A stretch of 64,000 nucleotides of DNA from Saprospiraceae bacterium (GCA_020436935.1 JAGQWX010000020.1:17347-81346); one strand, 5' to 3'; shown: positions 1 through 9,423, numbered from the stretch's first letter. The notes: generated by a model from the letters alone, not told the origin. Numbers and translations: made by a program.

Positions 1-67
1 TATAAACGGATATGTTTCTGATTTTCAAGTATTTAAATAAGTTCTCAACATTAAATTCTGCACGACC

Positions 68-87
68 GGTCAGACGACCGTCTGACC
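68..87 (-). terminator. Inverted repeat downstream of sulfatase gene, possible terminator
   Basis: GGTCAGACG and CGTCTGACC face each other across two bases, about 20 bp past the stop of the minus-strand sulfatase. As a hairpin it would form a 7-bp stem with a 6-nt loop. No T-tract follows on the minus strand, so rho-independent termination is uncertain. Just next to it TGACCACTTTT is repeated twice in tandem (about 82-104). Confidence 0.35.
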
Positions 88-107
88 ACTTTTGACCACT
101 TTTGAAT

Positions 108-1580
108 TTACAGGTCAATTTTCCACGGTGCTCTAACCCCTTTTCCAACCACCTTTGTAATACGATCTCCCAGGTCCTCTCTGGCTACATTTGCTATGGC
201 CATCATTTGTACGACCAGCTCAGGATGGCTGGAAGCAATGTCGGTCTTTTCATAAGGGTCCATTTCCAGATCATACAACTCGATTCCTGCCTTTCTACTG
301 CTCAAGGCTCCCGGAAAACCATCATTGCCCGTGGGATTATCCAGATAGGTCCGGTATGCATGAGGAAGGGTCAGCTTGTATTTTCCTTTTCTAACGAAGA
401 CCAACTCACCTCCGTAATAGCCCCAGAACTCGTCTCTTGGAGAAGCTTTTCCCTGAAAGATTAGCGGAGACATGTCTATACCGTCGATTTTATTTGCAGG
501 CAAACTGCCTCCCATGAGCTTGGTGAAGGTTGGAAACAAATCCATGGTTATCATCAACTCGCTGCTGACTTGCCCTGCATTGATTTTTCCAGGCCATCTC
601 ATGATACACGGCACCCTGTGGCCTCCTTCCCACATAGCGCCCTTACCCTCTCTGAGCCCCGCTGTTGAGCCTGCATGATTTCCATAATTGAGCCAGGGCC
701 CGTTATCGCTTGTAAATACGACCATGGTATTGTCATCAAGACCTTCCTTTTTTAGTGCTTTGAGTATTTCTCCCACAGACCAGTCGATTTCCATCATCAC
801 ATCTCCAAAGAGGCCGCGCTGGCTTTTGCCTTTGAATTTTTCAGACACGCCAAGGGGTACGTGGGGCATGGAATGGGCCACGTAAAGAAAGAAGGGTTGA
901 TTTTTGTTTTTCTGAATAAAATTGACCGCCCTTTCTGTGTACGTTGTTGTAAGAATGCCCTGATCATCTAAGCTTTTGATTCCCCTTATTTTTTCATAAC
1001 CTTCGATCAAGGGCAATTCCGGCATATTTATTTTCCATGGATTGGTTTTGCAATTCTCCTCGGTGGCAGGCATACCATCATAATATACCGGCCACATATC
1101 GTTGGAATATGGAAGGCCAACATATTCGTCAAAGCCCTGGCTCAGCGGAAGGGTTTCCCAAGTATTTCCAAGATGCCACTTGCCAAACATGGCGGTCTTA
1201 TAATCCTGTGATTTTGCCACTTCTGCAATAGTGACTTCATTGGGATGCAGGGCTTCTTTTGCATCGGGCATATAGGCACCAAACACACTCACTCTGTCGG
1301 GATAACAACCAGTAAGAATGGCTGCTCTTGAAGCACTGCATACCGCTGTCGCCGCATGAAAATCTGTAAACCTCATACCTTCTGCAGCCATTCGGTCGAG
1401 ATTGGGAGTAGTATATCCAATGGCCCCATAAGCACTCAAATCCCCATAACCCAGATCATCCATAAATATCAGGACGATGTTGGGGTGGTCTGCTTTGGCA
1501 GTTGTCGTCACTTCTTTTCTTGCACATGCTACCAAGACCGAAAAAACAGCCCATAGGCATACGACTTTATTGGCATTCAT
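108..1580 (-). CDS. Sulfatase (S1 family, N-acetylgalactosamine-6-sulfatase-like), lipoprotein
   Basis: Type I sulfatase that hydrolyses sulfate esters, probably on a periplasmic or surface glycan. The formylglycine motif C-S-A-S-R followed by AAILTG is present (Cys97 counted from the upstream start), with the metal-binding MDDLGYGD stretch near the N-terminus and GKWHLGN downstream. The open frame begins at 1628, overlapping the upstream sulfatase stop as ATGA. The ATG at 1580 (MNANKVVCLW) is preferred because it gives a compact signal peptide ending in the lipobox LVAC; with the start at 1628 the hydrophobic core is preceded by an unusually long leader. It is the last gene of a four-gene minus-strand operon (sulfatase, DUF1080, sulfatase, sulfatase). 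Overall look is GALNS/arylsulfatase A-like; exact S1 subfamily and position of the sulfate removed cannot be read from sequence alone. Confidence 0.9.
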   Translation of the reverse strand: MNANKVVCLWAVFSVLVACARKEVTTTAKADHPNIVLIFMDDLGYGDLSAYGAIGYTTPNLDRMAAEGMRFTDFHAATAVCSASRAAILTGCYPDRVSVFGAYMPDAKEALHPNEVTIAEVAKSQDYKTAMFGKWHLGNTWETLPLSQGFDEYVGLPYSNDMWPVYYDGMPATEENCKTNPWKINMPELPLIEGYEKIRGIKSLDDQGILTTTYTERAVNFIQKNKNQPFFLYVAHSMPHVPLGVSEKFKGKSQRGLFGDVMMEIDWSVGEILKALKKEGLDDNTMVVFTSDNGPWLNYGNHAGSTAGLREGKGAMWEGGHRVPCIMRWPGKINAGQVSSELMITMDLFPTFTKLMGGSLPANKIDGIDMSPLIFQGKASPRDEFWGYYGGELVFVRKGKYKLTLPHAYRTYLDNPTGNDGFPGALSSRKAGIELYDLEMDPYEKTDIASSHPELVVQMMAIANVAREDLGDRITKVVGKGVRAPWKIDL

Positions 1581-1624
1581 TCCACTGATCTTCAAATGAT
1601 TGAAAAATGTCAAAAGATGTGTTT

Positions 1625-3268
1625 TCATGGCTTTGAAGCATTTGATCTTTTTAAATAGAGGCGGTCAAGCATTTCCGAATCACCATAGCTTGCTCTTAGT
1701 TCTGTGAGTTTGCGTGTGAGTTCGTCTCTTATGGTTAGATATGCCGGATCGTTGTAAACATGGTGCATTTCGTTGGGGTCGGTTTTTGTGTCATACAATT
1801 CCCAAACATCTATGTCGTGGTAAAAGTGAATGAGTTTATAGCGCTCTGTGGCAATGCCATAGTGACGTTTCACCGTATGCTCACCGGGGTATTCATAATA
1901 GTGGTAATAGGCTGCTTCGCGCTGCCAGTCGTTTTCACTGCCTTTGAGTAGAGGTACGAGGCTAAGTCCCTGCATTTGAGGGTGAGCCGGAATACCACCA
2001 ATTTCCATAAGCGTCTGAGCGTAGTCAAGATTTTGGACCATCTTATCAGACCTGCTTCCGGGCGCAGTTGTGCCTGGCCACTTGATCAACAGCGGTGTTC
2101 TGAATGATTCTTTGTACATGAATCTTTTGTCAAACCAACCGTGTTCTCCCAAATAAAATCCCTGGTCAGAGGTGTAAACGATAATGGTATTTTCTGCAAG
2201 ACCGTTTTCTTCAAGGTAATCGAGCATTCTTCCCACATTTTCATCCACTGCAGCGATGGTGGCCAGATAATCCTGCATGTATCGCTGGTATTTCCATTGG
2301 AGCAAGCTTGCGGAGTCCATCGTTTCAAATTTTCGTGCAAAATCTTCGCCGATTTTGTCATACGTATTGGTCCAGGCCGCTTTTTGTTCTTCATTCATTC
2401 TGAGGGTAGCCTGAGAATTCAGATGTTTTTCTGAAATACCCAGCCTGGTCAAAGTTTCCAAATTGACTTTCAAATCAAATCCAAGAGTCATGTCTTTCAA
2501 AATGCTCATCTCCGCCGATTGGGCAGGTTCGCTGATGACTGCATTTCCATTCGCATCTCTGGAACGCACGTAGTCATCAAACAAACTTTCCGGCATTGGA
2601 AATGTCCTTTTGGTAAATGTTTCATAATGCCGCTGTGCTGGGACCCAGTTTCTGTGGGGTGCTTTGTGGAAATACATCAGCAAAAATGGCTTAGAAGTAT
2701 CTCTCTCCTTGTCCATCCAGTCCAGAGTAAGGTCAGTGATGATGTCCGTGACATAACCATTGATGGTGGTATCGCCTTTGTCTGTAATGAATCTCGGATT
2801 GACATACTGACCCTGACCCGGCAAAATCATGAATTTATCGACCCCTTTGGGATTGTTGCCAAAATGGAGTTTGCCAAACATCGCCGTCTCATATCCTGCT
2901 TCCTGAAATAACTGTGGAAACGTAATATTGGATGTATCGAAGGGCAAAATATTATCCACCTTGCCATGCTTGTGGCAATGCATGCCCGTTAAAATCGTAG
3001 CTCTCGAAGGAGCACAGATAGAGTTGGTGACTGTGGCATTTGTGAACAACATGCCTTCTGTTGCTATTCTGTCAATATTGGGCGTTTCTATCAAATTTGA
3101 ACCATATGCACTGATGGCCTGATATGCATGATCATCAGACATCATAAAAACAATGTTTGGCCGATCCGATCCATTTGTTGACAGTTTGGGGAATGTAAGC
3201 TGGGCTTCTCCCTCGGATAAGATCAACATGACCAAAAAGATGAACAACATGCTTTTATACGGTTTCAA
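1625..3268 (-). CDS. Sulfatase (S1 family, N-acetylglucosamine-6-sulfatase-like), secreted
   Basis: 547-residue sulfatase with a cleavable signal peptide ending near EGEAQ (about residue 23). The formylglycine motif CAPSRATILTG has its cysteine at residue 85. MSDDHAYQAIS supplies the first metal ligands and GKLHFG the usual downstream motif. The C-terminal region (YYHYYEYPGEH ... RYKLIHFYHD) matches the DUF4976-type tail common in glucosamine-6-sulfatase-like enzymes. The stop overlaps the start of the next sulfatase by four bases, so the two are probably translationally coupled. It follows the DUF1080 gene by about 40 bp. Role: removal of O-sulfate from a sulfated oligosaccharide; whether the sugar is GlcNAc, GalNAc or uronate is inference only. 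Confidence 0.92.
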   Translation of the reverse strand: MKPYKSMLFIFLVMLILSEGEAQLTFPKLSTNGSDRPNIVFMMSDDHAYQAISAYGSNLIETPNIDRIATEGMLFTNATVTNSICAPSRATILTGMHCHKHGKVDNILPFDTSNITFPQLFQEAGYETAMFGKLHFGNNPKGVDKFMILPGQGQYVNPRFITDKGDTTINGYVTDIITDLTLDWMDKERDTSKPFLLMYFHKAPHRNWVPAQRHYETFTKRTFPMPESLFDDYVRSRDANGNAVISEPAQSAEMSILKDMTLGFDLKVNLETLTRLGISEKHLNSQATLRMNEEQKAAWTNTYDKIGEDFARKFETMDSASLLQWKYQRYMQDYLATIAAVDENVGRMLDYLEENGLAENTIIVYTSDQGFYLGEHGWFDKRFMYKESFRTPLLIKWPGTTAPGSRSDKMVQNLDYAQTLMEIGGIPAHPQMQGLSLVPLLKGSENDWQREAAYYHYYEYPGEHTVKRHYGIATERYKLIHFYHDIDVWELYDTKTDPNEMHHVYNDPAYLTIRDELTRKLTELRASYGDSEMLDRLYLKRSNASKP

Positions 3269-3305
3269 AACGATTTGAATTATTTGTCAACAGATGGAGA
3301 ATTTC

Positions 3306-4037
3306 CTATAGTTTTTTAATTCTGATATCTCTGAACCATATGGGTGAACCATGATCCTGAAGTCCTATAAAACCAGATTTGGCTGTCCCATACATGGGAA
3401 AATCCTTCCACTTTCCTTCAGCTTTTCTTTTTTCCCAGTCTTCACTCCAGGGCACGAACTCGACCGTAATATTTCCATTGAGCACATAGGTCACTTTATC
3501 CTTTGTGAACCTGATAACGCTGGTATTCCATTCTCCGATTGGCTTCAGTTCAGATTCTTTATAAATGGGGTCATACATAGCGTAGTCAGCACCAATAGAT
3601 TGCCACGGCTCCAATTTCTGAGGAAAATTGAGCTGGTCAATGATCTGGTACTCAGGCGCTACAAAGTAAGGAGACTCAATTTCGGGACCTTCTACGACAT
3701 GATAGAAGATACCACTGTTGCCTTGGGCAGAAAGCTTCCATTCGAGACTCAGCTCAAACTCTGCAAAAGTATCGGCGGCATATACGATATCTCCTCCAAT
3801 GTCTCCGCCTTTGCCCAGTGACATCAAGGTGCTGTCTACCACTTGCCATCCTTCAGGTAAGCCACCTTCCTGATTGAATCCTCTCCAGCCTTCGGCGTTT
3901 ACTCCATCGAACAAAGCAATCCATTCTCCTTCTGGTTTTTTTTCTTCCTCAGCCTGAGTTGTTGTTTCTTCCTGTGCCTTGTCTTTACATGCAAAGACGA
4001 TGAGTGACATAGCAATAAAAATTAATATTTTATTCAT
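3306..4037 (-). CDS. DUF1080 lipoprotein (3-keto-disaccharide hydrolase-type)
   Basis: DUF1080 proteins have a concanavalin-like beta-sandwich. Members are now known to cleave 3-keto-glycosides made by Gfo/Idh oxidoreductases. Visible family motifs are WIALFDGVNAEGWRGF, GNSGIFYHV, PEYQIID, GEWNTSVIRF and IGLQDHGSPIWFRDIRIKKL at the very C-terminus. The frame is open from 4124, but ATG at 4037 (MNKILIFIAM) starts a clean lipoprotein signal peptide with VFAC and is preferred, giving about 243 residues. It lies inside the sulfatase operon, about 90 bp after the upstream sulfatase. A paralogue is encoded at 47220-47996. A periplasmic role acting on oxidised oligosaccharides is inferred. Confidence 0.88.
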   Translation of the reverse strand: MNKILIFIAMSLIVFACKDKAQEETTTQAEEEKKPEGEWIALFDGVNAEGWRGFNQEGGLPEGWQVVDSTLMSLGKGGDIGGDIVYAADTFAEFELSLEWKLSAQGNSGIFYHVVEGPEIESPYFVAPEYQIIDQLNFPQKLEPWQSIGADYAMYDPIYKESELKPIGEWNTSVIRFTKDKVTYVLNGNITVEFVPWSEDWEKRKAEGKWKDFPMYGTAKSGFIGLQDHGSPIWFRDIRIKKL

Positions 4038-4129
4038 TGATTGTGTATTGATTATTTGAAAATATCCATTTTTTAGGATTCCATTGCAATCGACTTTTAC
4101 CAAAAAGTTTATGACTGATTTCAAGTCTT

Positions 4130-5737
4130 CTAATTTTTACTTCCCAGTAATCCTGATTCAATGGCCGGAATCCTGAAGCGTTCTGTTTGGGCATTTTGGT
4201 GTTCTCTGGCAAATATAATGGATGCTTGCTCAATGATCTCAGGATGTTGGGCAGCAAGATTGTTCTTTTCTCCGGGATCCCGAATCAGATGGTACAATTC
4301 GAGCGTTGGGGCATCTTTGTCTTTCAGATGTTGTCTGACGACTTTCCAATCCCCTATTCTAATGGCTACCTGCCCTCCATTTTCAGGAAACTCCCACAGT
4401 AGAAATTCATGTTTTGCATTCTGCTTTTTTCCCAAAAGTGTGGGCAGAAACGAAATACCGTCTGTTTGCTCTGTAAGCTCAAAACCCAGAAGATCAGATA
4501 TGGTGGCTAACACGTCGTAATGCACTGATATATGATCAGTTGTTGTGCCTTCAGTAATATGTCTAGGCCAACTGGCAATCATGGGCACGCGAATCCCTCC
4601 TTCATAAACAAAACCTTTGCCTCTTCCCTGTACCTCATCAAATGGCCCTGAACTGTTGAAATATACTCCATCTGTACCCCCGGTATGTGTGACACCATTG
4701 TCTGAAGAAAACATGATCAGCGTATTGTCATAAAGCTGGTTGGCTTTCAGGTAAGCTACCAAAGCCCCAACTTGTTCATCAAGATAACTGATCATGGCAG
4801 CATACCCCGCGTGTGGATGTTGATGAGGGAAATATCCCTTTTGGCCAAGATATGGTTCTTCGCTGCCAAATTTTTTCACATAATAATCCACCCATTTTTG
4901 AGGTGCCTGAATGGGATTGTGGGGAATTGGAGTAGCCCAGTAAAAGAAAAATGGCTGATCCTTATTTTGATCAATAAAGTCTATCATTTTATCATACATC
5001 AGAGTCGGGGCATAATCATTCAGGGTATAATTGGCATAAGTTGCAGGGTCTTTGGGATCAGCGTTTTCCGGAAGTTTTAAATTTGGCGGAATGGTGTCAT
5101 TGTTGAGATGAACCCTGTACTCATTTTCGTAAAGATGAACAGGATAATAGGTATGGGCCTGGCGCTGACAGTTGTACCCATAAAAATAGTCAAAGCCCAT
5201 TTTGGTTGGGATGGAAGCAGTGTGAGGAGCGCCCAGGCCCCATTTGCCGGACATGCCGGTGGCGTATCCCATAGATTTGAGGTATTGTGGTAGGATTTTC
5301 GTGTCAGAAGGCATGGGTCGCTGGCCTTCGAGGGTCGAATCCATTATCATTTTTTGATAACTCCATATTTCTCCCCTGTCTCCCCATTCATCATTGCCAC
5401 GTATGAATGCGTGACCCGAGTGACTTCCTGTGAGCAACATATATCTTGCAGGCGCACATACTGGAGCCGATGTATAATGCTGAGTGAACCTCATTCCAGA
5501 TCTGGCCAATGCATCGAGATTCGGAGTTTCAATGAGTTGCTGGCCATATGCACCAAGTTCTCCGTAACCCATATCGTCGGCCAGGATATAGATGATGTTG
5601 GGGCGGTCGGTTTCAGAAAACTTGGCTAGTTTAGGAGAAGTCTTGCAAGAAATGATGGCGATAGTTATTAAGCATAAGCCCAGGAAGTAAGGCTTTGAGA
5701 GGCTTGGGCTATCAGGTTTGATTCTAAAAATGGACAT
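4130..5737 (-). CDS. Sulfatase (S1 family, arylsulfatase A-like), lipoprotein
   Basis: First gene of the left sulfatase operon. The N-terminus has a hydrophobic stretch ending in the lipobox IISC (Cys31). The sulfatase signature reads CAPAR (Cys94) instead of the commoner CxPSR; alanine at this position is permitted in the type I pattern, so the enzyme should still mature to formylglycine. ADDMGYGELGAYG carries the metal-binding aspartates and GKWGLG follows. At 535 residues it has normal length. The nearest start upstream is at 5737, and a 552-bp gap to the divergent collar-type genes presumably holds the promoter. A 29-bp stretch in its 5' region (5584-5612) recurs exactly in the sulfatase remnant at 9495-9523. 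Confidence 0.92.
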   Translation of the reverse strand: MSIFRIKPDSPSLSKPYFLGLCLITIAIISCKTSPKLAKFSETDRPNIIYILADDMGYGELGAYGQQLIETPNLDALARSGMRFTQHYTSAPVCAPARYMLLTGSHSGHAFIRGNDEWGDRGEIWSYQKMIMDSTLEGQRPMPSDTKILPQYLKSMGYATGMSGKWGLGAPHTASIPTKMGFDYFYGYNCQRQAHTYYPVHLYENEYRVHLNNDTIPPNLKLPENADPKDPATYANYTLNDYAPTLMYDKMIDFIDQNKDQPFFFYWATPIPHNPIQAPQKWVDYYVKKFGSEEPYLGQKGYFPHQHPHAGYAAMISYLDEQVGALVAYLKANQLYDNTLIMFSSDNGVTHTGGTDGVYFNSSGPFDEVQGRGKGFVYEGGIRVPMIASWPRHITEGTTTDHISVHYDVLATISDLLGFELTEQTDGISFLPTLLGKKQNAKHEFLLWEFPENGGQVAIRIGDWKVVRQHLKDKDAPTLELYHLIRDPGEKNNLAAQHPEIIEQASIIFAREHQNAQTERFRIPAIESGLLGSKN

Positions 5738-6289
5738 GTGGCAACAATTTGGTTCCGTGCCCGCAATACCTATCAGACAATAATTCCAGCCTTTGATTGA
5801 AGCAGATTCAACTTACAAAAAATCCGGATTCACTTTATGGTGAAGGGTATGTTTGGGCATCCCAATGATAGTAAATTTTCACCCAATCTTATGAAAATCA
5901 AGTTGCCTTTTTTTATATAAAAACCCCATCCTATTGACATCTATGTGGTTGATTTCTAAATATTTTATGCATAAAATATTCCTAAGAATGCCAAGTCCGG
6001 TGGATTGAATTTCTTTATTCCTCCCCATATTGCTCAAAGAAAAAAAGATTTGGTGAGGGCATTCCAGCAAATGCCAGTTTGATATTTGAGGTAGTGCATA
6101 TGGAGCAAACATGATGTGAAAATTTTCAAATTGTATGCGGTTATGAGCTGATTTTACCTTTTTAAAGGCTTTTTGGGATATTTAATACAAATCATCCACG
6201 GTATTAATTCTCAAACTATTATATTACTTGACTTCTCTTCATGGTATTCCAGGACATCTGGAATAATTTGCGTATTCAAATAGTTTCAG
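5738..6289. other. Divergent intergenic region with a perfect 22-bp palindrome
   Basis: This 552-bp AT-rich gap separates the minus-strand sulfatase operon from the plus-strand fibre-like genes and must contain both promoters. A 77-codon open frame on the minus strand (5879-6112) has no recognisable features and is not called. The palindrome at 5959-5980 is listed separately. Confidence 0.6.
5959..5980. promoter_or_regulatory. Perfect 22-bp palindrome, possible operator
   Basis: AATATTTTATG is followed directly by its reverse complement CATAAAATATT. It sits about 220 bp upstream of the sulfatase start and 310 bp upstream of the first fibre-like gene. A loop-free symmetric site fits binding by a dimeric regulator better than a hairpin. 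Chance occurrence in AT-rich DNA is possible. Confidence 0.35.
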
Positions 6290-7318
6290 ATGAAAGTTAT
6301 CCAAATGATTGTATTATCATTATCCGTACTTCCTATATTTTCACAACAACGAGTTGACATCTGGACTGATGGACTTCTATCCACAGATTCATCGTCGATA
6401 CTCAGCATTAACTCAAACGAAAAAGGTCTTCTTATTCCAAGAATGACTGCCTCAAATAGGTTGATGATACAAGATCCTGCCAATGGTTTGATGGTTTATC
6501 AGACAGATGGAGTTTCTGGATTTTATTATTATTCAGAAAATTATTGGGAAAAAATTCAGGGTGAGCAAGATGTAACTCCTTTGGGGATGATCATAGAATG
6601 GTGGAGACCAAATTCAATTTTCCCGATACCTGAAGGATATGCTCTTTGTGACGGGTCAGTTGTCACTGATCCCTCGAGTCCATACTTTGGCATTCCAATT
6701 CTAAATTTAATGGATCATTTTACCAAAGGGGCAATAGATGTAAATTCAATTGGAACGCTTGAAACAGGCACTCATTATCACCAATTTGATCCCACAAATA
6801 TAGTTCTTAGTTCAGCTGGGGAACACAGCCACAATCTTAGTTTTAACGTAGCACTGAATTATGAAAGTAGCCACCAACATATCGTTAGTGAGGGAGTTGT
6901 GTTGACCGGTAGTAGCGGTCACAGACATAGATGGAGTACTTTTTATCTGGATGATAATACTTTCCCTGTTCCTGATGACCTTGTTTGGGAATCTGGGGAT
7001 CTCAATACAATGATGACATGGTCAGATGGCATGGATGGTGATGGTTCGGATTACTATACATTGGGTGTCGCTGAAAGTATTTTAGGAAGCGGAACAGGGG
7101 TGTCTTTCTGGACAGATTTGAATTACCACGACCATTCCCTATATGGAACAGCTTCTTTTGGAGGTGGTCATTCGCATAGTAATATCACAGCATCTCCAAA
7201 TGTCAGTACAACAGGTGGCCATAATCACAATATTGATATTCCAAGCCAGGTAAGTTCTCAGATAAATGATATCAGTCCTCCCTTTTATGGTTTGGTTAAG
7301 ATTATTAAAATCAAATAA
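6290..7318 (+). CDS. Secreted tail-collar / HxH-needle protein, copy 1
   Basis: 342-residue protein with a short signal peptide (about residues 1-19). Residues 37-86 form the Bacteroidota surface-protein motif with GLLIPRMTASNR and GLMVYQTDGVSGFYYY. Residues 95-145 form a phage tail-collar-like domain (GMIIEWWRPNSIFPIPEGYALCDGS, split here by position: IIEWW at 101-105, GYALCDGS at 116-123). After that come seven HxH motifs at about 162, 179, 195, 211, 280, 294 and 311. Motifs 4 and 5 flank an insert containing WSDGMDGDG. It is the first of three tandem paralogues. The pattern resembles the receptor-binding tip of T4 gp37, whose needle holds iron ions through HxH motifs. Location outside the cell is inferred from the signal peptide; substrate or receptor is unknown. 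Confidence 0.85.
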   Translation: MKVIQMIVLSLSVLPIFSQQRVDIWTDGLLSTDSSSILSINSNEKGLLIPRMTASNRLMIQDPANGLMVYQTDGVSGFYYYSENYWEKIQGEQDVTPLGMIIEWWRPNSIFPIPEGYALCDGSVVTDPSSPYFGIPILNLMDHFTKGAIDVNSIGTLETGTHYHQFDPTNIVLSSAGEHSHNLSFNVALNYESSHQHIVSEGVVLTGSSGHRHRWSTFYLDDNTFPVPDDLVWESGDLNTMMTWSDGMDGDGSDYYTLGVAESILGSGTGVSFWTDLNYHDHSLYGTASFGGGHSHSNITASPNVSTTGGHNHNIDIPSQVSSQINDISPPFYGLVKIIKIK

Positions 7319-7323
7319 TTGGT

Positions 7324-8340
7324 ATGAAGAAAAGTAATAGAATCAGACTGATTTCAATGGCGTTTTTGGTTTATGCCATGGTTATACTCAATGGACAAAG
7401 TGTGGCTATAAATACCGACAATCAATTGCCCCATCCATCAGCAATCCTGGACATCAGCTCAGACTCGTTGGGACTTTTAATGCCAAGATTGACTTTTTCT
7501 GCCCGAACACAAATGGTGGGGCCACCAGAAGGATTGGTCGTGTACCAAACAGATGGGGTGAAAGGTATCTATTTTTTCAGAAACACTGGCTGGGAGATGT
7601 TTGCTCAAAAAACCTATGATTATGTGCCGGTAGGAGGTATTATAGATTGGTTGCCTTTGGGACAGTCCGTGCCAAAAGGATTTATGATTTGCGACGGCTC
7701 GACTATTTCGGATGTGGAAAGCCCTTATCATAATGCTGTAGTCCCCAACCTGAATGGTAAATTTATCAAAGCAGTAGACGCCTTAAACATGGATATTGTG
7801 GGTGGTAGTTCTACGCACAACCATAGTGTAAATTTTCCAACTTATAACACAAGCTTTGCTAATGTAACACACCAACACACTGCAAGTCAGCAAAATATAC
7901 AAACAAATTCAGAATCACACAGCCATTATTTGGCTGCTCCAATTGTAAGTACAGCGACACACAACCATCAGTGGTCTACTCTGAATTCATTTGAAAATTG
8001 GAGAACTTTTGATTCCAACGGGAATGGAATTGAGTTGGTAAATTGGTCGGATGGCATGGATGCTGCTGGAAGTGGAAACTATCCGATGGCCATATCTTCT
8101 CCCGGTGGTTTAGATCAAGATATGGTTTTTTACACAACAAATAATTCACACTCGCACTCGGGTGCATCACCCATTGATTTCTATTCAGCCTTTCATTCAC
8201 ATACCCTCAATGTACCTGAGCTGGGAGAAAGTGCGAATCAGGTGCACAATCATTCTTTGTCCTTAGGTATTAGGAATTCATCATCCAGTTCACATGTTCC
8301 ATTAAACATTAAATTGGTGAAAATCATGCGTATTAAATAA
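7324..8340 (+). CDS. Secreted tail-collar / HxH-needle protein, copy 2
   Basis: 338-residue paralogue starting 5 bp after the stop of copy 1. Signal peptide ends around NGQS (residue 25). It has SAILDISSDSLGLLMPRLTF, a collar region (GGIIDWLPLGQ ... GFMICDGST) and seven HxH motifs at about 165, 183, 199, 213, 276, 291 and 308. The fourth motif is again followed by WS, and the head insert again contains WSDGMDAAGSG. The C-terminal LVKIMRIK is shared with the neighbours. Order and number of motifs are conserved although the intervening sequence has diverged, which argues for selection on the metal-binding or needle fold. Confidence 0.85.
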   Translation: MKKSNRIRLISMAFLVYAMVILNGQSVAINTDNQLPHPSAILDISSDSLGLLMPRLTFSARTQMVGPPEGLVVYQTDGVKGIYFFRNTGWEMFAQKTYDYVPVGGIIDWLPLGQSVPKGFMICDGSTISDVESPYHNAVVPNLNGKFIKAVDALNMDIVGGSSTHNHSVNFPTYNTSFANVTHQHTASQQNIQTNSESHSHYLAAPIVSTATHNHQWSTLNSFENWRTFDSNGNGIELVNWSDGMDAAGSGNYPMAISSPGGLDQDMVFYTTNNSHSHSGASPIDFYSAFHSHTLNVPELGESANQVHNHSLSLGIRNSSSSSHVPLNIKLVKIMRIK

Positions 8341-8346
8341 TTGAAG

Positions 8347-9405
8347 ATGGCAACAAAATACTTTTTTAATCATATGCACAAGCTTTCAAAATGGATATTT
8401 ATTTTTCTTTTGACAGTCATTGCCAATTCGATTGTTTGGGGACAGATATCGATCAATACAACCGGAGATACTGGCAACTCAAATGCTGCCCTTGATGTCA
8501 GTTCCACGGAAAAAGGAATGCTGATACCGAGAATGACTGCTTCAAATAGATTGGGAATAAATAATCCTGCAGAAGGGCTGCTCATCTTTCAGATAGACGG
8601 CTCTAAAGGTTTTTATCTTTATAATGGCAATGCATGGACGGAAGTCAATAAAAGTTCGTCCGCAGTTCCAATAGGAAGTATCATCGATTGGTGGCGTCCA
8701 AATGCGGGTTTTCCTTTACCTGAAGGCTATAAAATATGTGACGGCTCCGTAATCAATGAGCCACAAAGTCCAATAAACGGTCAAACCACTCCAGCAATGT
8801 CCAATCGATTTGTCATTGGGACAACCAATCCTGCTGAAGCTGGTGAACTTGGAGGAACTGCAACTCATACCCATCAATTGTCTGCTTTGGCGACATCTTC
8901 CAATAATTTTAACCACAACCATACATTCAACTATGGAACGATCTATACCAATGTTGCCGGTAATCATAGCCATGAATTAATACCATCAAGTGGAACATTG
9001 TCCTCAACCAATAATCACAACCATACCTGGTCACTTTATAATAATAGTGCAAAAGTTTGGACTTCTTATAATTCGGCAGGTAATATAGTACAAATGATTG
9101 ATTGGGGGGACGGCATGGATTCCGGAGGAGCAGGCCATTATCCCATCCAGCAAGATGGAAATTCATTTAGCTCTTATACCTACGAAACAAGTTCTGTAAG
9201 TTCGCATAACCACACTTATCAAATACCTGCAGGGAAGAATACGTCTTCAGGCGGGGGTCATAGTCATAACTCAATCGTAGGTCAGAAGACGACAGGAAAC
9301 AGCGGCGGTCATGAACACACTTATAATTCAGGAACAATCACATCAGACACAAAAAGCAACCATCCAAAAAATATGGCTTTATTGAAATTGATGCGCATTT
9401 ATTAA
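8347..9405 (+). CDS. Secreted tail-collar / HxH-needle protein, copy 3
   Basis: Third tandem paralogue, about 352 residues from ATG 8347. That start lies 6 bp after the previous stop, matching the spacing between copies 1 and 2. A TTG at 8341 and an ATG at 8374 are alternatives; all keep the signal peptide ending near IVWGQ. The collar-type region (SIIDWWRPNAGF, EGYKICDGS) is the most similar to copy 1. Seven HxH motifs follow (THTHQ, NHNHT, NHSHE, NHNHTWS, SHNHT, GHSHN, GHEHT), with the insert WGDGMDSGGAG between motifs 4 and 5. The conserved C-terminus is LLKLMRIY. Confidence 0.85.
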   Translation: MATKYFFNHMHKLSKWIFIFLLTVIANSIVWGQISINTTGDTGNSNAALDVSSTEKGMLIPRMTASNRLGINNPAEGLLIFQIDGSKGFYLYNGNAWTEVNKSSSAVPIGSIIDWWRPNAGFPLPEGYKICDGSVINEPQSPINGQTTPAMSNRFVIGTTNPAEAGELGGTATHTHQLSALATSSNNFNHNHTFNYGTIYTNVAGNHSHELIPSSGTLSSTNNHNHTWSLYNNSAKVWTSYNSAGNIVQMIDWGDGMDSGGAGHYPIQQDGNSFSSYTYETSSVSSHNHTYQIPAGKNTSSGGGHSHNSIVGQKTTGNSGGHEHTYNSGTITSDTKSNHPKNMALLKLMRIY

Positions 9406-9423
9406 TCATCCATCGTTTATAGC

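Noticed and set aside
102..464. Long plus-strand open frames opposite the sulfatases and SusC
   Set aside because: They are antisense shadows of clearly coding minus-strand genes.
5879..6112. 77-codon minus-strand frame in the divergent promoter region
   Set aside because: Contains the perfect palindrome, no ribosome site and no protein-like features.
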